Below the pieces are notes generated by a model that did no database searches, had not been told where the DNA came from, and saw only the letters and a program-made list of their open reading frames with translations. DNA of 64,000 nucleotides from Sphingomonas profundi. GTDB taxonomy: Bacteria > Pseudomonadota > Alphaproteobacteria > Sphingomonadales > Sphingomonadaceae. Shown here one piece after another: positions 26,098-35,456 of the stretch. Every line of letters begins with the position of its first letter. Position 1 is the first letter of the stretch. The stretch spans positions 1,488,001 through 1,552,000 of the forward strand of contig NZ_CP046535.1 of the NCBI RefSeq assembly GCF_009739515.1, given 5' to 3'. Both the position numbers and the translations under genes were made by a program.

Positions 26098-26547
26098 TCA
26101 GGGGCGCGGCATCTGGAGCGACTGGTAGCAGGTGAAGCCGCTCGTGCCGTTCTGCATCTTGCGGATATAGGCCATGTAGGCCCGGCTTGTGTCATAGTCC
26201 GCATTGGGGAAGTTGGCGCCCTGCATCGCCTTCTTCACCTGCTCGGCGGTGAACGGCCGGTTGGGCGCGCGGAACGCGCCCGGCGTGCCGGCGTCCACCA
26301 CCCTGCCGCGCGGATCGATCCACTTGTTCGATCCCATGCGCGGATCGGGCACCGGGATCTGGCAGTTCATCACCGATCCGGCCGCCTGCGCCAGCGCCGG
26401 GCGGATCGTCACCACGGTGGACGCGGCGGCGGCGCCCAGCATCAGCCCGCGCCGCGTGGCGCTGGCGGGCACGCTGCCGGCCGCGTCCCCGTCGGTCGTC
26501 TCCGGCCGGGCAACGTCCGGTCCGCGATCATCGCCAGTATCAGTCAT
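26098..26547 (-). CDS. Small Tat-like exported protein heading the HPr-rel-A operon
   Basis: 149 residues, no known domain recognised. Residues 1-30 are acidic and polar. A twin-arginine stretch TRRGLMLGAAAASTVV at 31-46 leads into a hydrophobic segment ending RPALAQA near 55, a plausible Tat signal with an atypically long n-region. The mature part has two cysteines (C62, C140), an AEQVKKAMQGANFPNADYDT segment and ends in TCYQSLQMPRP. It is first in the operon, 11 bp before the PqqD-like gene, so it is a candidate client of the modifying enzymes. The link to them rests only on position. Confidence 0.65.
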   Translation of the reverse strand: MTDTGDDRGPDVARPETTDGDAAGSVPASATRRGLMLGAAAASTVVTIRPALAQAAGSVMNCQIPVPDPRMGSNKWIDPRGRVVDAGTPGAFRAPNRPFTAEQVKKAMQGANFPNADYDTSRAYMAYIRKMQNGTSGFTCYQSLQMPRP

Positions 26548-26610
26548 CGTTCCACCTTATGCCCGGCTTTGCTGCATAATAGTAAAGACGCGAAATGGCG
26601 ATACGCCGGA

Positions 26611-26631
26611 GCCTTCTTGCGTGCAGAAGGC
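26611..26631. promoter_or_regulatory. Dyad between the HPr-rel-A operon and phoR
   Basis: GCCTTCT at 26611-26617 and AGAAGGC at 26625-26631 form a perfect 7-bp inverted repeat with a 7-nt centre, 31 bp before the phoR ATG in the 115-bp divergent gap. It could be an operator for either operon; there is no T-run to make it a terminator. Confidence 0.35.
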
Positions 26632-26662
26632 GATTCGACTGGCTGGATCAGGGCGTGACAGC

Positions 26663-27934
26663 ATGAACCGACTACAGAGACTCCGGTCCGTCCTGGCGCC
26701 GCTGGCGATGCTGGCCGCGGGCTTCGTCGCCTATGCCGATCCGCGCGGCGGCATCGCGCTGGCGGCGCTCGGCTGCGGCCTCGCCTGCTGGTTCGGCCTG
26801 TGGCCGCTGCCCGCGCCGGAGCCCGTGGCCACGCCCGAGCCGACGGCCGAGCCGGGACTGGCCGAGGTCGCCGCGTCGATCAGCGAGCCGCTGCTGTTCG
26901 TCGAGCGGCACCGCGTGACGCATGCCAATGCCGCCGCCACCGATCTGCTCGGCCAGCATATCGTGGGGGAGGATGTGCGCCTGGCGATCCGCCATCCGGC
27001 GGCCGGCGCCCGGCTGTCGGCCGTGCTGAGCGACGGCGTGGCCGGCCAGCCGGTGGAGCTGGCCGGTCTGGGCGGCAGCGAGCGCCACTGGGAGATGGCG
27101 ATCCACCCGCTTGGCCAGGGCGGCCTGCTGGTGCGGCTGGCCGATCGCACCGCCGCCCGCGCGGCCGAGCGGATGCGGGTGGATTTCGTCGCCAATGCCA
27201 GCCACGAGCTGCGCACGCCGCTGGCCACCCTGCTGGGCTTCATCGAGACGCTGGAGGTGGCGAACGGCCCGCAGGATTCCGCCACCCGCCTGCGCTTCCT
27301 GAAGACGATGATGGGCGAGGCGCGGCGCATGCAGCGGCTGATCGAGGATCTGATGTCGCTCTCCCGCATCGAGGCGGAGCGGCATCGCGCGCCGCAGGCC
27401 GCGGTGTCGCTCGTCGATCTCGCCGCCGAGGTGAGCGACGGGATCGCCGTCGCCCAGTCGATCGCGCGCGACCGCATCGTCGTGACGGCCGGCGCGGAAA
27501 CGCCCGACGTCGCCGGCGATCGGGTGCAGCTGACGCAATTGCTCCACAATCTGATCGGCAACGCGATCAAATATGGCCGCGCCGGCGGCCCCGTGCGCGT
27601 GGGGCTGGCGAGCGAGGGCGCCACGGTACGGCTGACCGTGGCCGACGAGGGCGAGGGCATCGCGCGCGAGCATCTGCCGCGGCTGACCGAACGCTTCTAC
27701 CGCGTCGATCCGGGCCGCAGCCGTGCCGTGGGCGGCACCGGCCTGGGCCTCGCCATCGTCAAGCACATCGTCGAGCGGCATCGCGGGCGGCTGGAGATAG
27801 ACAGCGTCGTGGGCCGCGGCACCGTCGTCAGCGTGCGCCTGCCGGTGGCGCCGGAGGCCGTGTCATCAAAGTGCAACGCACTCGTCACACAGGACGCACC
27901 GAACCCGTCGATAGGCGATATCGAGCGCGCCTGA
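26663..27934 (+). CDS. phoR: Phosphate-regulon sensor histidine kinase
   Basis: 423-residue membrane histidine kinase. One or two hydrophobic segments lie at about 10-48, then a PAS-like region (about 68-160), then HisKA with the phospho-acceptor H181 in NASHELRTPLATLLGF. The HATPase_c motifs are NLIGNAIKYG near 295, ADEGEGI near 330 and GGTGLGLAIVKHI near 357. It is assigned to PhoR from its short periplasmic region and its position ahead of pstSCAB-phoU-phoB. ATG at 26663 directly precedes the membrane segment. The 3' end carries a Pho-box-like site for the next gene. Confidence 0.92.
   Translation: MNRLQRLRSVLAPLAMLAAGFVAYADPRGGIALAALGCGLACWFGLWPLPAPEPVATPEPTAEPGLAEVAASISEPLLFVERHRVTHANAAATDLLGQHIVGEDVRLAIRHPAAGARLSAVLSDGVAGQPVELAGLGGSERHWEMAIHPLGQGGLLVRLADRTAARAAERMRVDFVANASHELRTPLATLLGFIETLEVANGPQDSATRLRFLKTMMGEARRMQRLIEDLMSLSRIEAERHRAPQAAVSLVDLAAEVSDGIAVAQSIARDRIVVTAGAETPDVAGDRVQLTQLLHNLIGNAIKYGRAGGPVRVGLASEGATVRLTVADEGEGIAREHLPRLTERFYRVDPGRSRAVGGTGLGLAIVKHIVERHRGRLEIDSVVGRGTVVSVRLPVAPEAVSSKCNALVTQDAPNPSIGDIERA
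27860..27888 (+). promoter_or_regulatory. Candidate Pho box upstream of pstS2
   Basis: GTGTCAT (27860), GTGCAAC (27871) and TCGTCAC (27882) repeat at an exact 11-bp period, the geometry of PhoB sites (CTGTCAT with 4-bp spacers). It lies inside the last codons of phoR, 70 bp before the pstS2 start, and would allow pst expression separately from phoR. Confidence 0.55.
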
Positions 27935-27958
27935 ACGGCATCTGCGGAGGCTCCTTAC

Positions 27959-29017
27959 GTGACCAGAACGATCCTGATGACCGGCCTTGCCGCACTTACG
28001 CTGGCCGGCTGCCAGAACAATGCGGCCAGCGGCGGCGGCGAGGCCGGCGGCGCATCGCGCGATCAGATCCGCGCGGTCGGCTCCTCCACGGTCTATCCGT
28101 TCACCACTGCGGTGGCGGAGCAGTTCGCCCGCAAGAATGCCGGCTTCAAGGCGCCGATCGTCGAGTCGACGGGCACCGGCGCCGGCATGAAGCTGTTCTG
28201 CGCCGGTGTCGGCGCACAGTTCCCGGATATCGAGAACGCGTCGCGCCGGATCAAGAAGTCCGAGGTCGAGGATTGCGCCAAGAACGGCGTGAAGGAGATC
28301 GTCGAGATCCAGATCGGCATCGACGGCATCGCCATGGCCGAGAGCAAGGCCGGTGCTGCGATGAAGCTGACGCAGGAGGACATCTACAAGGCCCTCGCCG
28401 CCGAGCCCTACGGCAAGCCGCAGACGGCCAAGACGTGGAAGGACGTGAACCCCGCTCTGCCGGCGGTGGCCATCAAGGTGTTCGGCCCGCCGCCGACCAG
28501 CGGCACGCGCGACGCCTTCGCCGAGCTGATCCTGGACAAGGGCTGTGACGCCAACCCAGAGATGGCGGCGCTGAAGAAGAGCGACTCCGACAAGCACAAG
28601 GCGATCTGCAGCAAGGTGCGCGAAGATGGCGCCTATGTGGAATCGGGCGAGAACGACAATCTGATCGTTCAGAAGCTGGTAGCGAACCCCGACGCGGTCG
28701 GCATCTTCGGCTACAGCTTCCTCGAGGAGAATGCCGACAAGCTGCGCGGCATCGCCATCAAGGGCGTGGTGCCGACCTACGAATCGATTGCCAGCTATGA
28801 ATATCCGGGCGCGCGGCCGCTGTTCATCTACGTGAAGTCGGCGCACCTCACCGCCATCCCGGGTCTCAAGCAGTTCGTCGCCGAATATGCGAGCGCTTGG
28901 AACCCGGACGGCTATCTCAAGCGCCGCGGCCTGATCGCCGCGCCGGACGCGGTCCGCGCCGCGAACCTGGAGATCGCGACCAAGCTGACCCCGTTCGATC
29001 CCGCCAAGGCGGAATGA
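27959..29017 (+). CDS. pstS: Phosphate-binding lipoprotein PstS (paralogue 2)
   Basis: Phosphate-binding subunit of the Pst transporter, 352 residues. A lipobox (LAGC, Cys18) follows a short hydrophobic leader, so this copy is probably lipid-anchored, unlike paralogue 1. Phosphate-binding segments are shared with paralogue 1: AVGSSTVYPF, STGTGAGMKLFC, PPTSGTRDAF. The start is GTG at 27959 with GCGGAGG nine bases upstream. It heads the pstCAB-phoU-phoB operon; pstC follows after 7 bp. Confidence 0.94.
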   Translation: MTRTILMTGLAALTLAGCQNNAASGGGEAGGASRDQIRAVGSSTVYPFTTAVAEQFARKNAGFKAPIVESTGTGAGMKLFCAGVGAQFPDIENASRRIKKSEVEDCAKNGVKEIVEIQIGIDGIAMAESKAGAAMKLTQEDIYKALAAEPYGKPQTAKTWKDVNPALPAVAIKVFGPPPTSGTRDAFAELILDKGCDANPEMAALKKSDSDKHKAICSKVREDGAYVESGENDNLIVQKLVANPDAVGIFGYSFLEENADKLRGIAIKGVVPTYESIASYEYPGARPLFIYVKSAHLTAIPGLKQFVAEYASAWNPDGYLKRRGLIAAPDAVRAANLEIATKLTPFDPAKAE

Positions 29018-29024
29018 CCGGATC

Positions 29025-30410
29025 ATGTCGGGGGCCGTGCTTCTCTTCCTGATCCTCGGGCTCGGCGGCGTCGCCTGGGCGACGGCGCGGGCCAAGGCCG
29101 CCCGCTTCGCCCCGGTCGGCGGCGTGCGCGCCCACTCGCGGCCCAACTACCACGGCTGGTACGTCGCCCTGTGGGCGATCGTGCCGGCGCTGATCTTCTT
29201 CGCGGTCTGGAACAACGTGGCGCCCGGCCTGGTGATGGGCGCCGCGCTGGACAGCCCGGCCGCCGCCGCGCTGCCGCCGCCGGGCATGGAGCGCAGCGCC
29301 ATCCTGGCCGAGGTGCGCGGCCTAGCGGACGGCAGCGTCGCCGCCGCCTTCAACCCCATCTCCAATACCTTGCTCGCGGCCTATCAGGCGGCGGACATGC
29401 GCTACGCGATCATCGGCACGGTCGCCGCCCTGCTGCTCGCCTTTGCCGGCGGGGCGTGGGCCTTCACCCGCCTGAACCCGCAGTTCCGCGCCCGCACGCA
29501 GGTGGAACGGGTGGTGATGGGCACGCTGCTCGTCGCCTCGCTGATCGCGATCCTCACCACCGTCGGCATCGTCGCGTCGCTGCTGTTCGAATCGCTGCGC
29601 TTCTTCGCCAAGGTGAACCCGATCGAGTTCCTGTTCGGCCTCACCTGGAGCCCGCAGACGGCGATCCGCGCCGATCAGGTCGGATCCTCCGGCGCGTTCG
29701 GTGCGGTGCCGCTATTCTGGGGCACGATCTTCATCGGCGCGATCATCGCCATGGCCGTCGCCATCCCGCTCGGCCTGATGAGCGCGATCTACCTGACGCA
29801 ATATGCCCGGCCGCAGGTGCGCAAGTGGATGAAGCCGATCCTGGAGATACTCGCCGGCGTGCCGACCGTGGTCTACGGCTATTTCGCCGCCCTCACCGTG
29901 GCACCGGCGCTGCGCAGCTTCGCGGTGACGGTTGGCATATCCGGCGCCTCGTCGGAGAGCGCGCTCGCTGCCGGCCTGGTGATGGGCGTGATGATCATCC
30001 CCTTCGTCTCCTCGATGGCGGACGACAGCATCGCCGCCGTGCCGCAGTCGATGCGGGACGGGTCGCTGGCGATGGGCGCCACTACGTCGGAGACGATCCG
30101 CAAGGTGCTGGTGCCGGCCGCCCTGCCCGGCGTAGTCGGCGGCGTGCTGCTGGCCGTATCCCGCGCGATCGGCGAGACGATGATCGTGGTGATGGCCGCC
30201 GGCCTCGCCGCCAACCTCACGCTCAATCCGTTCGCCAGCGTCACCACCGTGACGACCCAGATCGTCCAGCTGCTGACCGGCGACCAGGAGTTCGACAGCG
30301 CCAAGACGCTCGCCGCCTTCGCGCTCGGCCTCGTATTGTTCCTCGTCACCCTGGCGCTGAACATCGTCGCCCTTCGGGTCGTGAAGAAATATCGGGAAGC
30401 CTATGAATAG
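29025..30410 (+). CDS. pstC: Phosphate ABC transporter permease PstC
   Basis: Inner-membrane permease of 461 residues, longer than E. coli PstC (319) because of an N-terminal extension with extra hydrophobic segments (residues 1-160). The BPD permease core begins near 230 (IFIGAIIAMAVAIPLGLMSA). The coupling-loop motif is AMGATTSETIRKVLVPAALPG near 350, then AIGETMIVVMAAG. It overlaps pstA by 8 bp. Confidence 0.94.
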   Translation: MSGAVLLFLILGLGGVAWATARAKAARFAPVGGVRAHSRPNYHGWYVALWAIVPALIFFAVWNNVAPGLVMGAALDSPAAAALPPPGMERSAILAEVRGLADGSVAAAFNPISNTLLAAYQAADMRYAIIGTVAALLLAFAGGAWAFTRLNPQFRARTQVERVVMGTLLVASLIAILTTVGIVASLLFESLRFFAKVNPIEFLFGLTWSPQTAIRADQVGSSGAFGAVPLFWGTIFIGAIIAMAVAIPLGLMSAIYLTQYARPQVRKWMKPILEILAGVPTVVYGYFAALTVAPALRSFAVTVGISGASSESALAAGLVMGVMIIPFVSSMADDSIAAVPQSMRDGSLAMGATTSETIRKVLVPAALPGVVGGVLLAVSRAIGETMIVVMAAGLAANLTLNPFASVTTVTTQIVQLLTGDQEFDSAKTLAAFALGLVLFLVTLALNIVALRVVKKYREAYE

Positions 30411-31707
30411 CTCGCTCGTCGCCGGCATTCCGGCCACGGGAGCGGAACCCGCCGCCCCCGCCCGCACGCCCACCGACTGGAAGGGCGGCGCCATGCAGGG
30501 CCGCATCCGCCGCCGCTACGCGGCGGAGCGGCGCTTCCGCCTGCTCGGCCTGTCGGCGGTGGTCATCTCGGCCGGCTTCCTCATCTTCCTGCTCGTCACG
30601 ATGATCGGCAACGGCGCGCGCGGCTTCACCCAGACCGAGCTGAAGCTGCCGATCGAGTTTCCCCGCTCCACGCTGATGATCGATCCGGCCGCGCTCGGCG
30701 GCGCGGGCAAGGACGCGGCCCTCGCCGCCGCCGATTTCGAGGGGGCCACCGCCGCCGCCGCCGATGCCGCTTACGGCGAGGGCGGCGCCCGCCTTTTGTC
30801 CGACGGCGCCTGGCTGAAGGTGCGCGACGCGGTCGCCGCCGATCCGGCGCTGCTGAAGGGCAAGGCCGACATCTGGGTGCCGGCCGCGACCGGCATCGAT
30901 CTCGCCGCCAAGAGCGAGGCCGCGCCCGAGGACGAGGCGACCTATGCCCGGCTCTCCGGCGCGGGCGCCACGCGGACGGGCTTCAACCTGGCCTTCCTGA
31001 CCAGCGCCGACTCCACCGATCCCACGCTCGTCGGCATCTGGGGCGCGCTCAAGGGATCGCTGCTGACGATGTTCGTCACCCTGGTGCTCGCCTTCCCGAT
31101 CGGCGTGCTCTCCGCCCTCTATCTTGAGGAATATGCCCCGCGGAACCGCTGGACCGACCTGATCGAGGTCTCGATCAACAATCTGGCGGCGGTGCCCTCG
31201 ATCATCTTCGGCCTCCTCGGCCTCGCGGTGTTCCTCAACTTCATCAACATGCCGCGCTCGGCGCCGATCGTCGGCGGCCTCACCTTGGCGCTGATGACGA
31301 TGCCGGTGATCGTCATCGCCGGGCGCAACGCCATCAAGTCCGTACCGCCCTCGATCCGCGACGCGGCGCTGGGCATCGGCGCCAGCCGGGTGCAGGTGGT
31401 GTTCCACCACGTGCTGCCGCTGGCGCTGCCCGGCATCCTCACCGGCACGATCATCGGCATGGCCCGCGCCCTGGGCGAGACGGCGCCGCTGCTGATGATC
31501 GGCATGCGCGCCTTCATCTCCTCGCCGCCCGGCGGCCTGTCCGCGCCCGCCACGGTGCTGCCGGTGCAGATCTTCCTCTGGTCGGACGAGGTGAGCCGCG
31601 GGTTCGTCGAGAAGACGTCCGCCGCGATCATCGTCCTTCTCATCTTCCTGCTGCTGATGAATGGCTTGGCCATCTATCTGCGCAATCGCTTCGAAAGACG
31701 CTGGTGA
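30403..31707 (+). CDS. pstA: Phosphate ABC transporter permease PstA
   Basis: 434-residue permease with a long N-terminal region typical of alphaproteobacterial PstA: cytoplasmic start, one membrane segment near 48-70 and a periplasmic domain to about 215. The permease core follows ([28 protein letters not shown]) with the coupling motif [24 protein letters not shown] near 325 and [10 protein letters not shown]. Tight overlaps with pstC and pstB (4 bp, GTGA) indicate one transcript. Confidence 0.94.
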   Translation: MNSSLVAGIPATGAEPAAPARTPTDWKGGAMQGRIRRRYAAERRFRLLGLSAVVISAGFLIFLLVTMIGNGARGFTQTELKLPIEFPRSTLMIDPAALGGAGKDAALAAADFEGATAAAADAAYGEGGARLLSDGAWLKVRDAVAADPALLKGKADIWVPAATGIDLAAKSEAAPEDEATYARLSGAGATRTGFNLAFLTSADSTDPTLVGIWGALKGSLLTMFVTLVLAFPIGVLSALYLEEYAPRNRWTDLIEVSINNLAAVPSIIFGLLGLAVFLNFINMPRSAPIVGGLTLALMTMPVIVIAGRNAIKSVPPSIRDAALGIGASRVQVVFHHVLPLALPGILTGTIIGMARALGETAPLLMIGMRAFISSPPGGLSAPATVLPVQIFLWSDEVSRGFVEKTSAAIIVLLIFLLLMNGLAIYLRNRFERRW

Positions 31708-32534
31708 TGCCTGAAAAAGTCATGGCTGATAGCACCCTCAACGATCTCGCCGCGCACCAGCAGGCCGCGCCGGGCGAGACGCTCAAGATGACGGCGCGGC
31801 ACGTCAACGTGTTCTACGGGCCGAAGCAGGCGATCAACGACGTCTCGATCGACGTGACGCGCGAGAACGTCACCGCCTTCATCGGCCCGTCCGGCTGCGG
31901 CAAGTCCACCTTCCTGCGCACGCTCAACCGGATGAACGACACCGTCGCCTCCGCCCGCGTGGAGGGCGAGATCACGCTGGACGGCGAGAATATCTACTCC
32001 AGCGGCATGGATGTGGTGCAGCTGCGCGCCCGCGTCGGCATGGTGTTCCAGAAGCCCAACCCGTTCCCCAAGTCGATCTACGAGAATGTCGCCTACGGCC
32101 CGCGCATCCACGGCCTCGCCGGCGCCAAGGCGGAGATGGACCGCATCGTCGAGCAGTCGCTGCGCCGCGCCGGCCTGTGGGACGAGGTGAAGGACCGGCT
32201 GAGCGAGAGCGGCACCGCGCTTTCCGGCGGCCAGCAGCAGCGCCTGTGCATCGCCCGCGCGATCGCCGTCGATCCCGAGGTGATCCTGATGGACGAGCCC
32301 TGCTCCGCGCTGGACCCGATCGCCACCGCCAAGATCGAGGAGCTGATCCACGAGCTGCGCGGCCGCTACGCCATCGTGATCGTCACCCACAACATGCAGC
32401 AGGCCGCGCGCGTCAGCCAGCGCACCGCCTTCTTCCACCTCGGCACGCTGGTGGAATATGGCGACACATCCGATATCTTCACCAATCCCCGCCAGACGCG
32501 GACCAAGGATTACATCACCGGCCGCTACGGCTGA
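31704..32534 (+). CDS. pstB: Phosphate ABC transporter ATP-binding protein PstB
   Basis: ATPase of the Pst importer, 276 residues. Walker [20 protein letters not shown] near 55, signature [14 protein letters not shown] near 172 and Walker [16 protein letters not shown] near 193 are intact, with the PstB-typical [16 protein letters not shown]. The start is GTG at 31704 overlapping pstA; the ATG one codon later, or MADSTLN seven codons later, are alternatives. Confidence 0.96.
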   Translation: MMPEKVMADSTLNDLAAHQQAAPGETLKMTARHVNVFYGPKQAINDVSIDVTRENVTAFIGPSGCGKSTFLRTLNRMNDTVASARVEGEITLDGENIYSSGMDVVQLRARVGMVFQKPNPFPKSIYENVAYGPRIHGLAGAKAEMDRIVEQSLRRAGLWDEVKDRLSESGTALSGGQQQRLCIARAIAVDPEVILMDEPCSALDPIATAKIEELIHELRGRYAIVIVTHNMQQAARVSQRTAFFHLGTLVEYGDTSDIFTNPRQTRTKDYITGRYG

Positions 32535-32544
32535 GGAGAGTCTC

Positions 32545-33249
32545 ATGGCGACGACGACCGGACATACCGTCAAGGCGTTCGACGACGATCTCGGCCAGCT
32601 GCGCGCGCTGGTGGCGGAGATGGGCGGCCGGGCGGAGGCCGCCATCTCCGATTCGATGCAGGCGCTGATCCACCGCGATCTGGACGCCGCCGCCCGCATC
32701 GTCGACGAGGACAAGAAGATCGACGCGATCGAGGCCGAGATCGAGCGGCAGGCGCTGCGCCTGATCGCCCTGCGCGCGCCGATGGCGGACGATCTGCGCG
32801 ACGTGCTGGCGGCGCTGAAGATCTCCGGCGTGATCGAGCGGATGGGCGATTATGCCAAGAACATCGCCAAGCGCGTGCCGGTGCTGGAGGGCGCCAAGAG
32901 CATCGAGCCGCTCTCCATCCTGCCGGCCATGTCGCGCGCCGTCTCCGCGATGGTGAAGGGCGTGCTGGACGCCTATGCCGCGCGCGACCCCAACGGCGCC
33001 ATCCGCGTGTGCGAGAGCGACCGTGAGGTCGACGATTTCTACAACAGCCTGTTCCGCGCGCTGCTGACCCACATGATGGAGAATACGCACACGATCACCG
33101 CGGCGACCCACCTGCTGTTCATCGCCAAGAATCTCGAGCGCATCGGCGATCATGCGACGAACATCGCTGAAATGGTCTATTTCGCCGCGACCGGGCAGCA
33201 GATGGCCGAGCGCCCGAAGGGCACCGACAGCCTGGCCCGGGGGGTCTGA
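32545..33249 (+). CDS. phoU: Phosphate signalling protein PhoU
   Basis: 234-residue all-helical regulator that connects PstB state to PhoR and keeps the Pho regulon off when phosphate is plentiful. It contains two PhoU three-helix repeats with the metal-binding motif ERMGDYAKNIAKR near 109 and its second copy ERIGDHATNIAEMVYF near 195. ATG at 32545 follows GAGGAG with a short spacer. It is 10 bp after pstB and 4 bp before phoB. Confidence 0.96.
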   Translation: MATTTGHTVKAFDDDLGQLRALVAEMGGRAEAAISDSMQALIHRDLDAAARIVDEDKKIDAIEAEIERQALRLIALRAPMADDLRDVLAALKISGVIERMGDYAKNIAKRVPVLEGAKSIEPLSILPAMSRAVSAMVKGVLDAYAARDPNGAIRVCESDREVDDFYNSLFRALLTHMMENTHTITAATHLLFIAKNLERIGDHATNIAEMVYFAATGQQMAERPKGTDSLARGV

Positions 33250-33253
33250 CGCG

Positions 33254-33952
33254 ATGGCCCGCGCCCGCCTGCTGCTGGTCGAGGACGACGCCGCGCTCGC
33301 CGAGCTGCTGATCTGGCATTTCGAGCGCGAGGACTTCACCGTCGAGCATACCGCCGACGGCGAGGAGGCGCTGATGCTGGCGCGCGAGCAGCCGCACGAT
33401 CTGGTGCTGCTGGACTGGATGATCGAGGGCGGCATCTCCGGCATCGAGGTCTGCCGCCGCCTGCGCCGCCTGCCCGATACCGCCAACGTGCCGATCATCA
33501 TGCTGACGGCGCGCGGCGAGGAGGAGGATCGCGTGCGCGGGCTGGAGACGGGCGCGGACGACTACGTCACCAAGCCCTTCTCCCCGCGCGAGCTGGTCGC
33601 CCGCGTCGGCGCGGTGCTGCGGCGGGTGCGCCCGGCTTTGGCCGGCGAGCGGCTTGCCTATGCCGATATCGAGATGGACACGGTGGCCCACAAGGTGCGC
33701 CGCGGCGGCGACAGCGTGCCGCTCGGCCCCACCGAGTTCCGCCTGCTGCGCCACTTCCTCGAACATCCCGGCCGCGTCTTCTCGCGCGAGCGGCTGCTCG
33801 ACTCCGTCTGGGGGCGCGAGGCGGACATCGAGCCGCGCACGGTGGATGTCCACATCCGTCGCCTGCGCAAGGCGATCAACGATGGCGGTCGCAGCGACAT
33901 CATCCGCACGGTGCGCTCGGCGGGCTATGCGCTGGACGAAGAGGCGGCGTAG
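33254..33952 (+). CDS. phoB: Phosphate regulon response regulator PhoB
   Basis: OmpR-family response regulator of 232 residues. The receiver domain has acidic pair E10/D11, phospho-acceptor D54 (LVLLDWMI) and the conserved Lys in DDYVTKPFSPREL. The winged-helix DNA-binding domain runs about 130-228 (LGPTEFRLLRHFLEHPGRVF, then RTVDVHIRRLRKAI). It is the last gene of the pst operon and probable activator of both Pho-box-like sites noted here. Confidence 0.95.
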   Translation: MARARLLLVEDDAALAELLIWHFEREDFTVEHTADGEEALMLAREQPHDLVLLDWMIEGGISGIEVCRRLRRLPDTANVPIIMLTARGEEEDRVRGLETGADDYVTKPFSPRELVARVGAVLRRVRPALAGERLAYADIEMDTVAHKVRRGGDSVPLGPTEFRLLRHFLEHPGRVFSRERLLDSVWGREADIEPRTVDVHIRRLRKAINDGGRSDIIRTVRSAGYALDEEAA

Positions 33953-34025
33953 AGCCCTCCCCCTCCCGGCCGCCTCGCCTGACGCGTCCTCGAATGATTG
34001 CCGCCCGACGCCACGCGTCGCGCCG

Positions 34026-35306
34026 CTACAGCGTCCAGCGGTCCACGTCGCCGGGCAGCGCCACGCCGCGCCACATGCCCTTCAGGTCGGCGATCAGGCC
34101 GCCATCCTCGGTCAGTCCGCGCAGCGCCTCGGCGGTCAGCGCGCGGTAGCCGGCGTGGGGCACCGCGCCCAGCACCAGGTCGTAGCGCGCCTCCAGCGCC
34201 TCCGGCACCAGCGCCAGGCCATATTCGTGCGCCGCCTCCGATCCGTCCGCCAGCGGATCGTGGACGGTCACGACATGGCCCAGCGTCTCCAGCCGGCGGA
34301 TCACGTCCACCACCTTGCTGTTGCGCAGGTCGGGCACGTCCTCCTTGAAGGTCAGGCCCAGCACCAGCACCGATCCGGCCTTGTGCCCGCGCCGGGCATG
34401 CAGCTGATCGGCCACCCAGCCGCCCATCTCGTCGTTGATCGAGCGGCCGGAGAGGATCACCTGCGGATCGTGGCCGATCTGCTGCGCGCGATACGAGAGA
34501 TAATAGGGGTCCACGCCGATGCAGTGGCCGCCGACCAGGCCGGGGTGGAATTTCAGGAAGTTCCACTTGGTGCCGGCCGCATCCAGCACGTCCCAGATGG
34601 AGATGCCGAGGCCGGCGAAGATCTGCGTGATCTCGTTCATGAAGGCGATGTTGATGTCGCGCTGGGCGTTCTCGATCACCTTGGCCGCCTCCGCCGCCCT
34701 GATCGATGCCGCGCGGAAGGTGCCGGCGGTCGTTACCCGATCGTAGATGGCGGCGATGCGATCGGTGATCTCGGGCGTCTCGCCGGCCACCACCTTCACG
34801 ATGCGGTCGATCGTGTGCTCGCGGTCGCCCGGATTGATCCGCTCGGGGCTGTAGCCGAGGAAGAAGTCCACGCCGCGCTTGCAGCCGGAGACGCGCTCCA
34901 GCTCCGCGCCGCACAGATCCTCCGTCACGCCGGGATAGACGGTGCTCTCGTAGATCACCAGCGTCTCCCGCCCCGGCCGGATCAGCGAGCCCACGGTGCG
35001 GGTGCCGCGCATCAGCGGGCCGAGATCGGGCTGGTTCTGCGCATCCACCGGCGTCGGCACGGTGACGATGTAGACGTCGGCGCCGGTCGCATCGGCCGCG
35101 CGGCTCGTCAGCAGCAGCGGGGATGCCTTCATTCGCTCGGCATCGATCTCGCGCGTGCGGTCCTCGCCCCGGCGCAGCTGGTCGATGCGGCTGCGATCGA
35201 TGTCGAAGCCGGTCGTCTTGAAGCTCTCGGCCAGAGCCACCGCCAGCGGCAGCCCGACATAGCCGAGGCCGATCACGACGACGTGCGGGTCCGAAACTGC
35301 AACCAT
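34026..35306 (-). CDS. Nucleotide-sugar 6-dehydrogenase (WbpA/TviB type)
   Basis: NAD+-dependent UDP-sugar dehydrogenase, 426 residues, giving a UDP-hexosaminuronate for surface polysaccharide. N-terminal Rossmann motif VVVIGLGYVGLPLAVALAES; catalytic Cys in LVGGHCIGVDPYYLSY near 260; C-terminal UDP-binding domain from about 310 (VLVLGLTFKEDVPDLRNS). The spacing favours the UDP-GlcNAc/GalNAc group over UDP-glucose dehydrogenase. It is alone, with no epimerase or polymerase genes adjacent. Confidence 0.88.
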   Translation of the reverse strand: MVAVSDPHVVVIGLGYVGLPLAVALAESFKTTGFDIDRSRIDQLRRGEDRTREIDAERMKASPLLLTSRAADATGADVYIVTVPTPVDAQNQPDLGPLMRGTRTVGSLIRPGRETLVIYESTVYPGVTEDLCGAELERVSGCKRGVDFFLGYSPERINPGDREHTIDRIVKVVAGETPEITDRIAAIYDRVTTAGTFRAASIRAAEAAKVIENAQRDINIAFMNEITQIFAGLGISIWDVLDAAGTKWNFLKFHPGLVGGHCIGVDPYYLSYRAQQIGHDPQVILSGRSINDEMGGWVADQLHARRGHKAGSVLVLGLTFKEDVPDLRNSKVVDVIRRLETLGHVVTVHDPLADGSEAAHEYGLALVPEALEARYDLVLGAVPHAGYRALTAEALRGLTEDGGLIADLKGMWRGVALPGDVDRWTL

Positions 35307-35456
35307 GATTCCCCCGTGGCGGCCGTGCCGCTATGCCTGCTGGTCGCCCGGCTTATCCACGCCTGTGTTTGAGTTTGCATTAACGACGCGGCACAAGGCT
35401 GGCGGCAACCCGCGCCGGGCTGCCGCGTTGGCGTCCATCATCGGGAGACACTGACC

